IMG/VR virus record: IMGVR_UViG_3300034682_000448
Location: 1 to 40,590 of that record
DNA from: a virus
Length of the DNA: 40,590 bases
Direction: 5' to 3' (one strand)
In this document: piece by piece, positions 22,265-30,424 of the stretch
Layout of the letters: the number at the start of each line of letters is the position of its first letter
Numbering within the stretch: the first letter of the stretch is position 1
Program-made: the position numbers and the translations under genes
Notes under the pieces: model-generated
What the model was told of the DNA's origin: nothing
Database searches by the model: none
What the model saw: only the letters and a program-made list of their open reading frames with translations

Positions 22265-22574
22265 CCTCGCCACCGTCAAGGCGCACCTGCGGGTTGATGG
22301 CGACGAGGAGGACAGCCTGATTCAAGGCTATATCGACGCCGCCATCAGTACCTTCGAGCTGTGGACGAACCGCTGGCTGATTGCCGAGGGCGAGGCCTTG
22401 CCTGACCCAGCAGGGAACGCGCTGATCATCACCAAGGCAATACGCCAGGGAGCACTCCTACTGATCGGTCACTGGTATGCAAACCGCGAGGCGGTGACCA
22501 CGGGCACTATCGCCACAGAACTGCCGCTTGCCACCAATTCCCTCTGGCTTCCGCACCGCTGGGTGAATCTATGA
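22257..22574 (+). CDS. Head-tail connector protein, HK97 gp6-like
   Basis: A 105-residue helical protein of the phage connector family: MIDLATVKAHLRVDGDEEDS, LIQGYIDAAISTFELWTNRW and a KAIRQGALLLIGHWYANREA helix. It assembles as a ring under the portal and extends the DNA channel. It starts at ATG 22257 inside the previous gene and overlaps the next start by 4 bases. Confidence 0.88.
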   Translation: MIDLATVKAHLRVDGDEEDSLIQGYIDAAISTFELWTNRWLIAEGEALPDPAGNALIITKAIRQGALLLIGHWYANREAVTTGTIATELPLATNSLWLPHRWVNL

Positions 22575-22897
22575 GAGCCGGACCCATGCGGCACCGCTGC
22601 CGGATCTACAAGCCCCACCGCGAGCAGAACCGCTCCGGCGGCGCCACGGAGACCTGGGTGGAGGTCGGCGAAGTATGGGCAGAGGTCACCACGCCGACGG
22701 GCAGGGTTTCACCTGTGGCCGAGCAACTTCAGGCGGTGATCAGCGCCGAGATCCGCATCCGGCCGCACCCGGACATCGTCGCTGGCTGGCGATTGACCGA
22801 GAAACGCACCGGCATGACTTACCGGGTCGAGGCACCGCTGCTCAACAACGAACGGGACATGCTGCGGCTGCTGTGCTCCAGCGTCCCCAACCCATGA
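22571..22897 (+). CDS. Head closure protein (SPP1 gp16-like joining protein)
   Basis: A 108-residue beta-rich protein matching the head-tail joining family: MRHRCRIYKPHREQNRSGGA, TETWVEVGEVWAEVTTPTGR and PHPDIVAGWRLTEKRTGMTY. It closes the filled head and provides the tail attachment surface. ATG 22571 overlaps the connector stop by 4 bases. Confidence 0.86.
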   Translation: MRAGPMRHRCRIYKPHREQNRSGGATETWVEVGEVWAEVTTPTGRVSPVAEQLQAVISAEIRIRPHPDIVAGWRLTEKRTGMTYRVEAPLLNNERDMLRLLCSSVPNP

Positions 22898-22905
22898 GGT
22901 GAACC

Positions 22906-23082
22906 ATGAAAATTCAAGCACTGGGGCCACTGACCGGCGCCTCTGGCGAGCGCGAGAAGGGCGAGATCTTCGTCGTCGAAAAGGCCTATGGCGAAGGGCT
23001 GATTGCCCGCGGCTATGCCGTGGAAATCAAGGACGAAGCCACCCCCGACAAGCCAGCGAAGGCCGCCCAGGCCAAGGAGTAG
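22906..23082 (+). CDS. Small head-tail region protein, 58 residues
   Basis: Starts at ATG 22906, preceded by GAGGTG, and encodes MKIQALGPLTGASGEREKGE, then a short beta segment with ARGYAVEIKDEATPDKPAKA and a Lys/Ala-rich end. It fills the gap between head closure and neck genes precisely. Small proteins with a similar EKG-to-GYA pattern occur at this position in related phages, some of them as capsid or connector accessory proteins. Its function is not known. Confidence 0.7.
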   Translation: MKIQALGPLTGASGEREKGEIFVVEKAYGEGLIARGYAVEIKDEATPDKPAKAAQAKE

Positions 23083-23085
23083 GCC

Positions 23086-23661
23086 ATGGCGCGCCGGTCC
23101 AGTATCCGCGGCGATATCCGGCTGCGCCGGACGCTGCGCAACATACACAAGACGATGGACAACGAACTGCAGCCGGCCATGGCCAAGGCGGCGGCGCGCG
23201 TGCTGGCCACTCAGCAGCAGCTGATCCCGAAAGACACTGGCGCTGCGTCGGCGGCCCTGCGGGTCTACGTCGCCCCCAGCGGCCTGGATGCCCAGGTCGG
23301 TATCAGGGGCAAGCGGGACAACCGGCGATTCTTCTACCTGCGGTTCCTCGAGTACGGCACGAAGGGCTATTCCGGCAGCATGTATCAGCGGGCTGACCGC
23401 GACGCGGTTGGCGGTGTACATACCAACAACCGTGACAAGTCGAAGCTGAAAGGGCGCCGCAATGCGTTCCGTCAGCGCGACACCAAGAACAAGTCGGATG
23501 GGCAGCACTTCTTTGGCAAGTATCCGGACATTCCCGCCAGGCCGGCTCACCCGTGGCTGCGGCCGTCGCTGGACGTCAATCGCGAATACGTGATGGCCGA
23601 CCTTCAGGAAGCTGTCCGGCGCACGCTGCGCAAGGCGAGCCAGGGGGTAGGCAATGGCTGA
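23086..23661 (+). CDS. HK97 gp10-like neck/tail-completion protein
   Basis: The product is 191 residues. The family features are the N-terminal basic helix (RLRRTLRNIHKTMDNELQPA), LIPKDTGAASAALRV, FFYLRFLEYGTKGYSGSMYQ and PAHPWLRPSLDVNREYVMAD. The protein links the tail tube to the connector. An insertion of Lys/Arg/Asn-rich sequence around 112-140 (NNRDKSKLKGRRNAFRQRDT) makes it longer than many homologues. It overlaps the next gene by 8 bases. Confidence 0.87.
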   Translation: MARRSSIRGDIRLRRTLRNIHKTMDNELQPAMAKAAARVLATQQQLIPKDTGAASAALRVYVAPSGLDAQVGIRGKRDNRRFFYLRFLEYGTKGYSGSMYQRADRDAVGGVHTNNRDKSKLKGRRNAFRQRDTKNKSDGQHFFGKYPDIPARPAHPWLRPSLDVNREYVMADLQEAVRRTLRKASQGVGNG

Positions 23662-24040
23662 TCCATCGCTGGCCCTGCAGGAGGCTATCTTCGCCAGGCT
23701 CCAGGCTGAGGTCAGTTGCCCGATCTACGATGGTGCGCCGCTGAATGCGGCCATGCCGTACGTGTCGATCGACCGGGAGGTCTCGGTCAACAGTACCCCG
23801 ATCTCAGGTCGCAAGCGCGAAACGCGCCTTCTGTACCTGTCTGTCTGGTCCGATGCTGTAGGCCAGGCTGAGGTCAAGCGCATCAACGGCGAGGTCATCG
23901 CAGCGCTCGACGAGCGACTTCTGCCGCTCGAGGTGGGCCGCGCCGTTTCCGTCCGGGTCGAGCAGGCTGACGCCCAGCGTGACGCCGACGGCATCACTTA
24001 CCAGGGCTCGATCACCGTTCGTGTAATCACCACCCACTGA
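23654..24040 (+). CDS. Tail completion/terminator protein (DUF3168, gp17-like)
   Basis: The product is 128 residues with the DUF3168 pattern: LALQEAIFARLQAEVSCPIY, DGAPLNAAMPYVSIDREVSV, then RETRLLYLSVWSDAVGQAEV. The family forms a ring at the end of the tail tube that stops polymerisation and docks to the neck. Located after gp10-like and before the tube gene, the usual order. A hairpin with T run follows. Confidence 0.87.
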   Translation: MADPSLALQEAIFARLQAEVSCPIYDGAPLNAAMPYVSIDREVSVNSTPISGRKRETRLLYLSVWSDAVGQAEVKRINGEVIAALDERLLPLEVGRAVSVRVEQADAQRDADGITYQGSITVRVITTH

Positions 24041-24051
24041 ATCACCCACCG

Positions 24052-24068
24052 GCCGCGCCGCGGCTTTT
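24052..24068 (+). terminator. GC hairpin with T run before the tail tube gene
   Basis: GCCGC (24052-24056) can pair with GCGGC (24060-24064), followed by TTTT. It lies between the tail terminator stop and the strong GGAGG site of the tube gene and resembles the other hairpin-T-run signals of the late region. The stem is short, so efficiency is uncertain. Confidence 0.5.
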
Positions 24069-24094
24069 ATCCAATGCCATTTGGAGGATCCCCC

Positions 24095-24595
24095 ATGGCC
24101 GATGACAACCTCAACACAGCCGCCGGCTGCCGGCTCGCGTTCGGCGGCAAGACTGCTCCAGCATCCCTCGCCGAGTACGAGGCCGACACCTATGTGCAGG
24201 TGGGCGAGATCGAAGACCTTGGCGAATTCGGCGACACGTTCAGCGCCGTGAACTTCACCGCGCTGAGCGACGGCCGTGTACGCAAGTACAAGGGTACCGC
24301 CGATGCCGGCAACATGACCCTGGCGGTCGGTCTGGACGCAGGCGACGCTGGCCAGAAAGCGGTGGCAGTCGCACACAAAGACCGCACCAAGGGCAACTAC
24401 AACGTCAAGATCACGCTCAACGACGGCGACCCGACCGCGACTCCCGCCATCCTGCCCACCACCTTCTACTTCGGTGTGAAGGTGATGAACAACACCGTTG
24501 CTGCGGGCTCGGCTGATAACGTGGTGCGCCGCAACATGACGTTCGCGATCAACACCGACATCATCGAAATCCCGGCCGGCCCGGCTGTCCCTTGA
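24095..24595 (+). CDS. Major tail tube protein
   Basis: The product is 166 residues from ATG 24095 with GGAGG upstream. It is acidic, beta-rich and Ala/Thr/Gly-rich (VQVGEIEDLGEFGDTFSAVN, FTALSDGRVRKYKGTADAGN), typical of siphophage tube proteins with the SSGDS/DGRVRK-like loop. Many copies stack into the tube whose length is set by the tape measure at 25259. Its position between the tail terminator and the chaperone pair supports the call. Confidence 0.87.
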   Translation: MADDNLNTAAGCRLAFGGKTAPASLAEYEADTYVQVGEIEDLGEFGDTFSAVNFTALSDGRVRKYKGTADAGNMTLAVGLDAGDAGQKAVAVAHKDRTKGNYNVKITLNDGDPTATPAILPTTFYFGVKVMNNTVAAGSADNVVRRNMTFAINTDIIEIPAGPAVP

Positions 24596-24600
24596 TCGGC

Positions 24601-24613
24601 GGGGCTGAGCCCC
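24601..24613 (+). terminator. Short hairpin after the tail tube gene
   Basis: GGGG (24601-24604) pairs with CCCC (24610-24613), followed by GTCCTTT. Weak as an intrinsic terminator, but placed between tube and chaperone genes, where expression must drop sharply. Confidence 0.35.
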
Positions 24614-24635
24614 GTCCTTTACTGTGAGAATTCCA

Positions 24636-24980
24636 ATGAGCGAAGCCTTGTACGGTACGGTCACGCTGGTGATCGGTGGCCGCAGCTACACCCTTAAACC
24701 CACCCTGGACGCGGCGTTGCTCATCGAATCCCGCTTCGGCGGGCTGCGTGCGGCGCTGGAGTCCATGAGGCTGATGAGCATCGCCGCCTGCGCGGACATC
24801 ATCATCGCCGGCGCCAATCTCAAACCGGACGAGCACGCGGTCATCGCGGGCGATGTGTTCCGTACCGGCGTGGCCAAGGTGTCGGGGCAGCTGACCGATT
24901 TCATTACCGTGCTGCTCAACCCGGTACCGCCGAGTGTGGCCGCCCGGGGAAAGGACGAGGCGGTCAGCACAGCGCGGTGA
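24636..24980 (+). CDS. Tail assembly chaperone, lambda gpG equivalent
   Basis: The product is 114 residues from ATG 24636 (a GTG four codons earlier is possible). The family appearance is a beta N-terminus (YGTVTLVIGGRSYTLKPTLD) then helices (AALLIESRFGGLRAALESMR) as in GTA-TAC-type chaperones. It should coat the tape measure protein during tail assembly. Codons 105-106 lie on the heptamer GGGAAAG (24947-24953) in the correct phase for -1 frameshifting. A fraction of ribosomes would make a roughly 192-residue fusion with the next frame, equivalent to lambda gpGT. Confidence 0.85.
   Translation: MSEALYGTVTLVIGGRSYTLKPTLDAALLIESRFGGLRAALESMRLMSIAACADIIIAGANLKPDEHAVIAGDVFRTGVAKVSGQLTDFITVLLNPVPPSVAARGKDEAVSTAR
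24947..24953 (+). promoter_or_regulatory. Programmed -1 ribosomal frameshift site GGGAAAG
   Basis: The heptamer is read as G GGA AAG in the chaperone frame, exactly the X XXY YYZ phasing, and is the same heptamer as in the lambda G/T slip site. The downstream frame is -1 relative to the first gene. Shifted ribosomes enter it at 24953 and pass directly through the GTG at 24977, so the fusion is open. Confidence 0.85.
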
Positions 24981-25213
24981 AGAACGGGAGCTACGTTGAC
25001 TACCTCTTCGGCGTGGCTACCGGCTGGCTTGGCTGGCCGCCCGATACCGCGTGGCACACCCCGATCCCGCAAATCATGCTCGCGCTCGATGCCAGGCTCG
25101 ATTGGACGGGGCGCGGCCAGGCGCAGGGCCAAGCCCCCGGCACGAAGTCTTCGACCCGCCAGAGCGTTGCGGACAAGTTGAAAAGCTTCCTGCGAGGGCG
25201 GCCCAAACAGTAA
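24977..25213 (+). CDS. Tail assembly chaperone frameshift partner, lambda gpT equivalent
   Basis: The frame encodes 78 residues (KNGSYVDYLFGVATGWLGWP, then PDTAWHTPIPQIMLALDARL and a basic SVADKLKSFLRGRPKQ end). A GTG at 24977 overlaps the upstream stop, but no convincing ribosome binding site precedes it. It is therefore probably made only as the C-terminal half of the frameshift fusion with the 24636 gene. As in lambda, this part would bind the tail tube protein while the G part binds the tape measure. A terminator-like hairpin follows at 25222. Confidence 0.8.
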   Translation: MKNGSYVDYLFGVATGWLGWPPDTAWHTPIPQIMLALDARLDWTGRGQAQGQAPGTKSSTRQSVADKLKSFLRGRPKQ

Positions 25214-25221
25214 ATAGCGTG

Positions 25222-25242
25222 CCGCCTCCGGGCGGTTTTTTT
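25222..25242 (+). terminator. Hairpin with T run before the tape measure gene
   Basis: CCGCC (25222-25226) and GGCGG (25231-25235) around TCCG, followed by seven T, a strong intrinsic terminator signature. The tape measure ribosome binding site TTGGAG begins within a few bases. The same stem and loop recur at 31427-31440 before gene J. Confidence 0.75.
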
Positions 25243-25258
25243 GTGCTTGGAGATTTGC

Positions 25259-28200
25259 ATGGCCGACCAACAAGTCGAGGGAATGCTGGTCCAGATCGAG
25301 GCCACCACGGCGCAGCTGCGCCGCGAGCTGGCTAGCGCCGACGAGGTGGTGGCGCGCACCTCACAGTCGATCGATCGCAATCTGGCTCAGGTCGACTCCG
25401 CGTTCGACAGCGCTGGCGGCGCAGCACAGCAGGCCGGCGTGTTGATCCGTGGCGCATTTGCGGCCGTGGCCGGGGCTGGCGTAATCGGCGGAATCATCAA
25501 GCAGGTCGACGCCTACGGGCAAATGTCCGACCGTATGAAAGCCGCCGCCGGTAGTGCTGGCGAATATCAGACGGTGCAGGAGCACCTGCTGCGTACCGCC
25601 CAGGACACTTACCGCCCCCTGGCCGAGGCACAAGAGCTTTACATCCGTACCGCCGATGCGATGCGCAGCCTGGGCTATGACACCCAGCAGACCCTCGACA
25701 TCACCGACAGCTTCAGTTTCCTGCTGGTGACGAACGCCGCGTCGGCCGACAAAGCCGGTTCTGCGCTTGGCGCTTACTCCAAAGCTTTGCAGACCGGCAA
25801 AGTCGAGGCCGATGGCTGGGTTTCGATTCAGGAAGCGATGCCAACGATCGTCGGAGCGATCGCTTCGGCCACCGGCAAGAGCGCTGAGGAGATCCGCAAA
25901 CTCGGCGTGGAAGGCAAGCTGTCGCTGGAGACCATCAACACCGGCCTCCTGCGCACTGTTGAGGCCAACCGCAAGGCTGCGGCCGACATGTCTACCAGCG
26001 TGCAGGACGCCCTGGTGAACATCGGCAACGCCGTTCAGACCTTCTTGGGCGGTATGGAGGAGCAGACCGGAGCCGTCGCGGGCCTTTCGAGCGTGCTGAT
26101 CGCGCTGGCGGACAACGTTGACCTGGTCGCGGTGGCCATGGGCGGCGTTGGCGTTGCAGCCCTGACCAACTATGTGGCGAAGTCCGGGCTGGCCGTGAAG
26201 GCTGCGCTGGCCGACAGGGCGGCTCGTATCGCCCAGGCTGAGGCTGTGGTGCAGGCGGCTGTCGCGGATCAACGCAAGGCCGAGACTGCAACCATCCTTG
26301 CCGCTCGCGAGGCTGCTGCGGCGCGCGGCACTGCGGTACAGACGCAGATGTCCATCCAGCTGGCCCAGGCGCGGCAGCGCGAAGCGGCCGCTACCGCTGC
26401 GGTGGCAACTGCACAGGCTGGTCTTCGCACCGTCAGTGCAGGGCTCCTCAGCGTCTTGGGTGGGCCCATGGGGCTTGCCCTGTTGGCCGGCACGGCGGCT
26501 GCCAGCTTTCTGCTGCTGAGCAATAACGCCGATCAGGCAGGCGTCAGCCTGGACGACTTGCACAAGCCGGTTGCCCAGCTGCGGGAGGAATTCTCAAAGC
26601 TCAACAAGGACCAGCGCGAAGCGTCGCTCGTCAAGTGGCAACAGGAGCAGGTCACTGCGACCGACAAGGTCAAGGACGCCTATGGCGACCTGGCCCAGTC
26701 CATTCGTTCTGCCGTGGTTACCGCGCCTGCGCGCGACTCTGGCGGCCAGTACAATCGACAGCTGGCTGAGTTCCAGGGCCTGGTTGATCGTCTCAATGAA
26801 GCGCGGTCGGCAGGCGAGGGGCTTTCGCCGATCCTGCAAGAGGTCGGTAACCGACTTCAGTTGCCGGCCGGCACGGTGCAGCAGTGGATTACCCAGGCCG
26901 GCGCGGTCAGCGATGCCGACCAGCGTTCCGGCCTGATCGCCGAAACGCTTCGGGTGCTCACCGGCGTCACCGAGGAAAACACCTCGGCCACCCAGGCCAA
27001 CAACGCCGCGAAAGCCGGCATGAGCTCGGCGGGACAGACCTACCTGGAAACGCTGCAGAAGCAGCTGGCCGGCCTCCAGGACAATGGCGATGCCACCAAG
27101 GCCGCCAACCGCTACATCGCGGAAAACGCCGACCTAACCGAAACCGATCGCCAGGCGATTCTTTCGGCGGCCAGCGCGATCGAGTCGCAGAAGAAGGCCA
27201 ACAAGGATGCCACCGAAGGCACGAAGGACCGCACCAAGGCCCTGAAGGATGAGATCAAAGCCCTCGACGCGATCATCGACCGGGCGCTGCCGGAGAAGAA
27301 GCGGCTCGCCGACCTGGCAGAAGGGGTGCAGGGCCTGCGCAAAGCTCAGGCTGCCGGCAAGATCACCGCTGCCGAGATGGAGCTCGGCATCAAGAACCTG
27401 AACACGGCGTACGCCGATACCACCATCCAGAAGCGTGCGGAGGAAGAAAAGAAGCTTGCGGATATCCGGCGCAACAGCGCCGAGGCCTATCGCAAGGCCA
27501 TGGAGGTGGTGCTCCAGACCAGGCAGGACGCGATAGATGCGGATGTGGCCGGTGTGGGCATGGGTGATGATCAGCGTGAAGAAGCCGACCGGCTGAATGC
27601 CGTACGGCAGAAGTACGCAGAGTCTCGCAGGCAGTTGGAAGAGCAGCAGGAGGACGTTTCCCGGCGCCTCAGTCAGAGCGCGTATGAGGAAAGGCTGGCT
27701 GATCTGGCTGACTACCAGGCCCGCGAGCTCCAGATGGAGGTCGATGGTTTCGAGGCCAGGCTGCAAGCCCAGCGGGACTATCGCAACGGCGCCAAACGAG
27801 CCTGGGCCAACATCCAGGCGGATGCGGCGAACGTGGCCGGCGCTACCGACGACATGCTCACCACTGGATTCAACACGGCCCGGGACGCCGTAGCCGAATT
27901 CGCGATGACGGGGAAGGCCAATTTCAAGGACTTCGCCACCAGCGTGATCTCGGACATGGCCAGGATCGCCAGCCAGCAGGCCGCCAGTTCACTGCTCAGT
28001 GGCTTGGTCGGCCTGGGCGTGTCTGCGGTTGGTAGTTACTTCGGCGGCGGTTCTGGCAACGGCATGACTCCGGGCTCTGCGGGCGCCATCTCCTCTAATC
28101 TGGGCGCATCCCAGGCTGGCTATGGAAGCACGTACTTTCCGCAGGCCTTGGGTGGCGCCTGGTCGAGCGGTGTGCAGCTGTTCGCCAAAGGCGCCGGGTT

Positions 28201-28549
28201 CGCCACCAACAGCATTTTGAACACGCCGACCATGTTCGGCATGGGCAATGGCGGCCTGGGAGTGGCCGGCGAGGCCGGGCCTGAGGCAATCATGCCGCTG
28301 GCCAGGGGCTCGGACGGGTCACTTGGCGTTCAGGTCGTTGGCGGCAATGGCGGCGGTTCCACGGTGGTTCAGCTCAACGTACCGGTTTCGGTGAGCGTTG
28401 AAGACCGGAGCGCAGACGGCATGGAGCTGGACAGCACCGCGCTTCAGCAAAACATCCAGCAGCAGATGCAAGGGGTGGCTGAGCGTGCCATTGCCGCTTC
28501 CTGGCGGGCGGGTGGCGTGAGCTATCGAAACAGTAACGGGAGACGCTGA
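25259..28549 (+). CDS. Tail tape measure protein
   Basis: The product is 1096 residues from ATG 25259, preceded by TTGGAG. It is a long, helical, Ala/Gln-rich protein. The N-terminal part carries the tape-measure domain (MLVQIEATTAQLRRELASAD, then YRPLAEAQELYIRTADAMRS and STSVQDALVNIGNAVQTFLG). A hydrophobic segment at about 394-420 (LSVLGGPMGLALLAGTAAAS) is a likely membrane-insertion region for DNA delivery. The C-terminus is Gly-rich with the GVAGEAGPEAIMPLARG motif typical of lambda-like tape measures. It sets tail length and is ejected during infection. The stop overlaps the next start by one base. Confidence 0.95.
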   Translation: MADQQVEGMLVQIEATTAQLRRELASADEVVARTSQSIDRNLAQVDSAFDSAGGAAQQAGVLIRGAFAAVAGAGVIGGIIKQVDAYGQMSDRMKAAAGSAGEYQTVQEHLLRTAQDTYRPLAEAQELYIRTADAMRSLGYDTQQTLDITDSFSFLLVTNAASADKAGSALGAYSKALQTGKVEADGWVSIQEAMPTIVGAIASATGKSAEEIRKLGVEGKLSLETINTGLLRTVEANRKAAADMSTSVQDALVNIGNAVQTFLGGMEEQTGAVAGLSSVLIALADNVDLVAVAMGGVGVAALTNYVAKSGLAVKAALADRAARIAQAEAVVQAAVADQRKAETATILAAREAAAARGTAVQTQMSIQLAQARQREAAATAAVATAQAGLRTVSAGLLSVLGGPMGLALLAGTAAASFLLLSNNADQAGVSLDDLHKPVAQLREEFSKLNKDQREASLVKWQQEQVTATDKVKDAYGDLAQSIRSAVVTAPARDSGGQYNRQLAEFQGLVDRLNEARSAGEGLSPILQEVGNRLQLPAGTVQQWITQAGAVSDADQRSGLIAETLRVLTGVTEENTSATQANNAAKAGMSSAGQTYLETLQKQLAGLQDNGDATKAANRYIAENADLTETDRQAILSAASAIESQKKANKDATEGTKDRTKALKDEIKALDAIIDRALPEKKRLADLAEGVQGLRKAQAAGKITAAEMELGIKNLNTAYADTTIQKRAEEEKKLADIRRNSAEAYRKAMEVVLQTRQDAIDADVAGVGMGDDQREEADRLNAVRQKYAESRRQLEEQQEDVSRRLSQSAYEERLADLADYQARELQMEVDGFEARLQAQRDYRNGAKRAWANIQADAANVAGATDDMLTTGFNTARDAVAEFAMTGKANFKDFATSVISDMARIASQQAASSLLSGLVGLGVSAVGSYFGGGSGNGMTPGSAGAISSNLGASQAGYGSTYFPQALGGAWSSGVQLFAKGAGFATNSILNTPTMFGMGNGGLGVAGEAGPEAIMPLARGSDGSLGVQVVGGNGGGSTVVQLNVPVSVSVEDRSADGMELDSTALQQNIQQQMQGVAERAIAASWRAGGVSYRNSNGRR

Positions 28550-28887
28550 TGGCGATCGAAACCTTCACTTGGACTCCAGACGACGAGGCCAGCGGTGACA
28601 GCACCTTGCGCACCCGGAAATCACAGTTCGGTGACAACTACGCCCAGGTGTCCACCGATGGCCTGAACGCCGAGTCTGACAGCTGGTCGCTTTCGTTCGG
28701 CGGTCTGGCTGACGAGGTCGCGCCCATCCTGGCGTTCATCCGGCGGCACCAGGGCGCCAGGTCTTTTCTATGGACGAACCCCGAGGGCGTGCTCGGCTTG
28801 TACCGATGTGAGACGTTCCGGCAGCAGCGCAAGCCGGGTGGTGTGGCGGTGCTGACAGCCACCTTTGAAAGAGCATTTCATCCATGA
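28549..28887 (+). CDS. Minor tail protein M
   Basis: The product is 112 residues and belongs to the lambda gpM family: TLRTRKSQFGDNYAQVSTDG near 25-44 and FIRRHQGARSFLWTNPEGVL are diagnostic. It is a tail-tip component added after the tape measure and before gpL. ATG 28549 shares a base with the tape measure stop, and it ends with a 4-base overlap to gpL. Confidence 0.92.
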   Translation: MAIETFTWTPDDEASGDSTLRTRKSQFGDNYAQVSTDGLNAESDSWSLSFGGLADEVAPILAFIRRHQGARSFLWTNPEGVLGLYRCETFRQQRKPGGVAVLTATFERAFHP

Positions 28888-29633
28888 GCTTAATCAGTCA
28901 GTTGCAGAAGCTGGAACCGGGTGCGGAAATCCTGCTGTTCGAGCTGGATGGCTCGGACTTTGGTGCCGACACGCTGCGTTTCCACGGGCATGCGATTCCG
29001 CACACACCCGAGGAATTGGCTGCCGCAGGTGCGAACGCCGACCAGTTACCGGCCAAGTCGATCTGGTGGCAGGGCAACGAGTACGGCGCCTGGCCCATGC
29101 AGATCGAGGGCATCGAAGCGAACTCGGACGGTACCGCCGTGCGCCCCACGCTCACCGTGGGCAACGTCAACGGCCGGATTACAGCCCTGTGCCTGGCCTT
29201 CGACAACCTGCTCGAGTTCAAGCTGACCATGCGCCACACGATGGCGCGGTACCTGGATGCGGTGAACTTTCCGGCAGGCAACCCAGAGGCCGACCCGACC
29301 GAGGAAGCCATCGAGGTCTGGTACATCGACCAGAAGGTGTCCGAGAACGGCACCACGGTTTCTTGGGAGTTGGCCAGCCCTGGCGACGTGGGCGGGGAGA
29401 CGATCGGCCGGCAGATGACCCAGCTCTGCCACTGGGCAATGACCGCCGGGTACCGTGGTCCAAACTGCGGCTACACCGGCCCCTACTACGATTTGGACGG
29501 CAACCCCACGGACGACCCGGCCAAGGATCAGTGCAACGGCTGCCTCGACTCAGGCTGTACCGTTCGCTTTGGCCAGGGCAACCAACTGCCCTTTGGCGGC
29601 TTCCCGGCTGTTTCCCTCATCGCACGGAGCTGA
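28884..29633 (+). CDS. Minor tail protein L, probable iron-sulfur binding
   Basis: The product is 249 residues of the lambda gpL family: PHTPEELAAAGANADQLPAK, TLTVGNVNGRITALCLAFDN, WYIDQKVSENGTTVSWELAS. The C-terminal domain has cysteines C182, C195, C217, C220 and C225 (LCHW, NCGY, CNGC, GCTVRF), matching the cysteine-rich domain of lambda L that holds an iron-sulfur cluster. It is part of the baseplate-like tip between M and I/J. Confidence 0.92.
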   Translation: MSLISQLQKLEPGAEILLFELDGSDFGADTLRFHGHAIPHTPEELAAAGANADQLPAKSIWWQGNEYGAWPMQIEGIEANSDGTAVRPTLTVGNVNGRITALCLAFDNLLEFKLTMRHTMARYLDAVNFPAGNPEADPTEEAIEVWYIDQKVSENGTTVSWELASPGDVGGETIGRQMTQLCHWAMTAGYRGPNCGYTGPYYDLDGNPTDDPAKDQCNGCLDSGCTVRFGQGNQLPFGGFPAVSLIARS

Positions 29634-29635
29634 CC

Positions 29636-30391
29636 ATGCGCAAACACATCCTCTCCGCCGTGCAAGCGCACGCCGCGGCTGAATACCCGCGCGAGAGCTG
29701 CGGGTTGATCGTCGCTATCGGGCGCGCCCAGCGCTATGTGGCCTGCGAGAACACCGCCACCGAGCCAGCCGAGGAATTTCGGATCTCACCTGAACAGTAC
29801 GCGGCGGCCGAAGACCAGGGCGAGGTGATCGGCATCGTGCACTCGCACCCCGACGCTACGAGCAAGCCATCGCCGCGCGACCTGGCCATGTGTGAGGCCA
29901 CCGGCTTGCCCTGGCACATCCTGTCGTGGCCGGAGGGTGACCTGCGCACCGTCACGCCCACCGGTCACACACCTCTGCTCGGGCGGCCGTTCGTGCACGG
30001 TGCTTGGGACTGCTGGCAGGTCTGCGCGGACTGGTACCAGCGGGAATGGGGCCTCGACTTCCCGGCCTATACCCGGGAGGAAGGATGGTGGGAGCAGGCC
30101 GACGGCCCAAGTCTCTACGAGCAGGCCTATGAGGCAGCCGGCTTCTACCAGGTCAGCCAGCCACAACGCGGCGACATGATCGTCATGGCCGTGGGCCGCA
30201 CGGCTCACCCGAACCATGCCGGCATCTACCTGGGCGCTGACGCTCGGCTGCCGGAGGAAGCGGCGGAGATCTTCGGACCTGGTCCGTTCATGCTGCACCA
30301 CCTGCTCGGGCGGCCATCAGAGATCGTCGTGTTTGGCGGGCCCTGGCTCGATCGGACGCGCCTGGTGTTGCGCCACCGCGATGCCAAGTGA
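29636..30391 (+). CDS. Tail tip peptidase K: JAMM plus NlpC/P60 domains
   Basis: The product is 251 residues from ATG 29636 with GGAG upstream; the reading frame is open further left but that is the shadow of gpL. The N-terminal Mov34/JAMM metalloprotease-like domain has E20, the HSHP motif (H69, H71) and the SPRD box (S79, D82). An NlpC/P60 cysteine-peptidase domain follows with C126 in WDCWQVC and its histidine in AHPNHAGIYLG. As in lambda K, it probably processes the peptidoglycan or tail tip during assembly and entry. The order L-K-lipoprotein-I-J matches lambdoid tails, apart from the inserted lipoprotein. Confidence 0.93.
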   Translation: MRKHILSAVQAHAAAEYPRESCGLIVAIGRAQRYVACENTATEPAEEFRISPEQYAAAEDQGEVIGIVHSHPDATSKPSPRDLAMCEATGLPWHILSWPEGDLRTVTPTGHTPLLGRPFVHGAWDCWQVCADWYQREWGLDFPAYTREEGWWEQADGPSLYEQAYEAAGFYQVSQPQRGDMIVMAVGRTAHPNHAGIYLGADARLPEEAAEIFGPGPFMLHHLLGRPSEIVVFGGPWLDRTRLVLRHRDAK

Positions 30392-30424
30392 TGGTACATT
30401 CCCGGTTTTCAAGGGAGGGATCAC

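Noticed and set aside
25361-26563. A 400-codon minus-strand open frame opposite the tape measure gene
   Set aside because: Antisense shadow of a clear tail tape measure protein.
28865-29635. Upstream extension of the gpK frame to 28865
   Set aside because: This region is the gpL gene in another frame; gpK has a proper ATG with GGAG at 29636.
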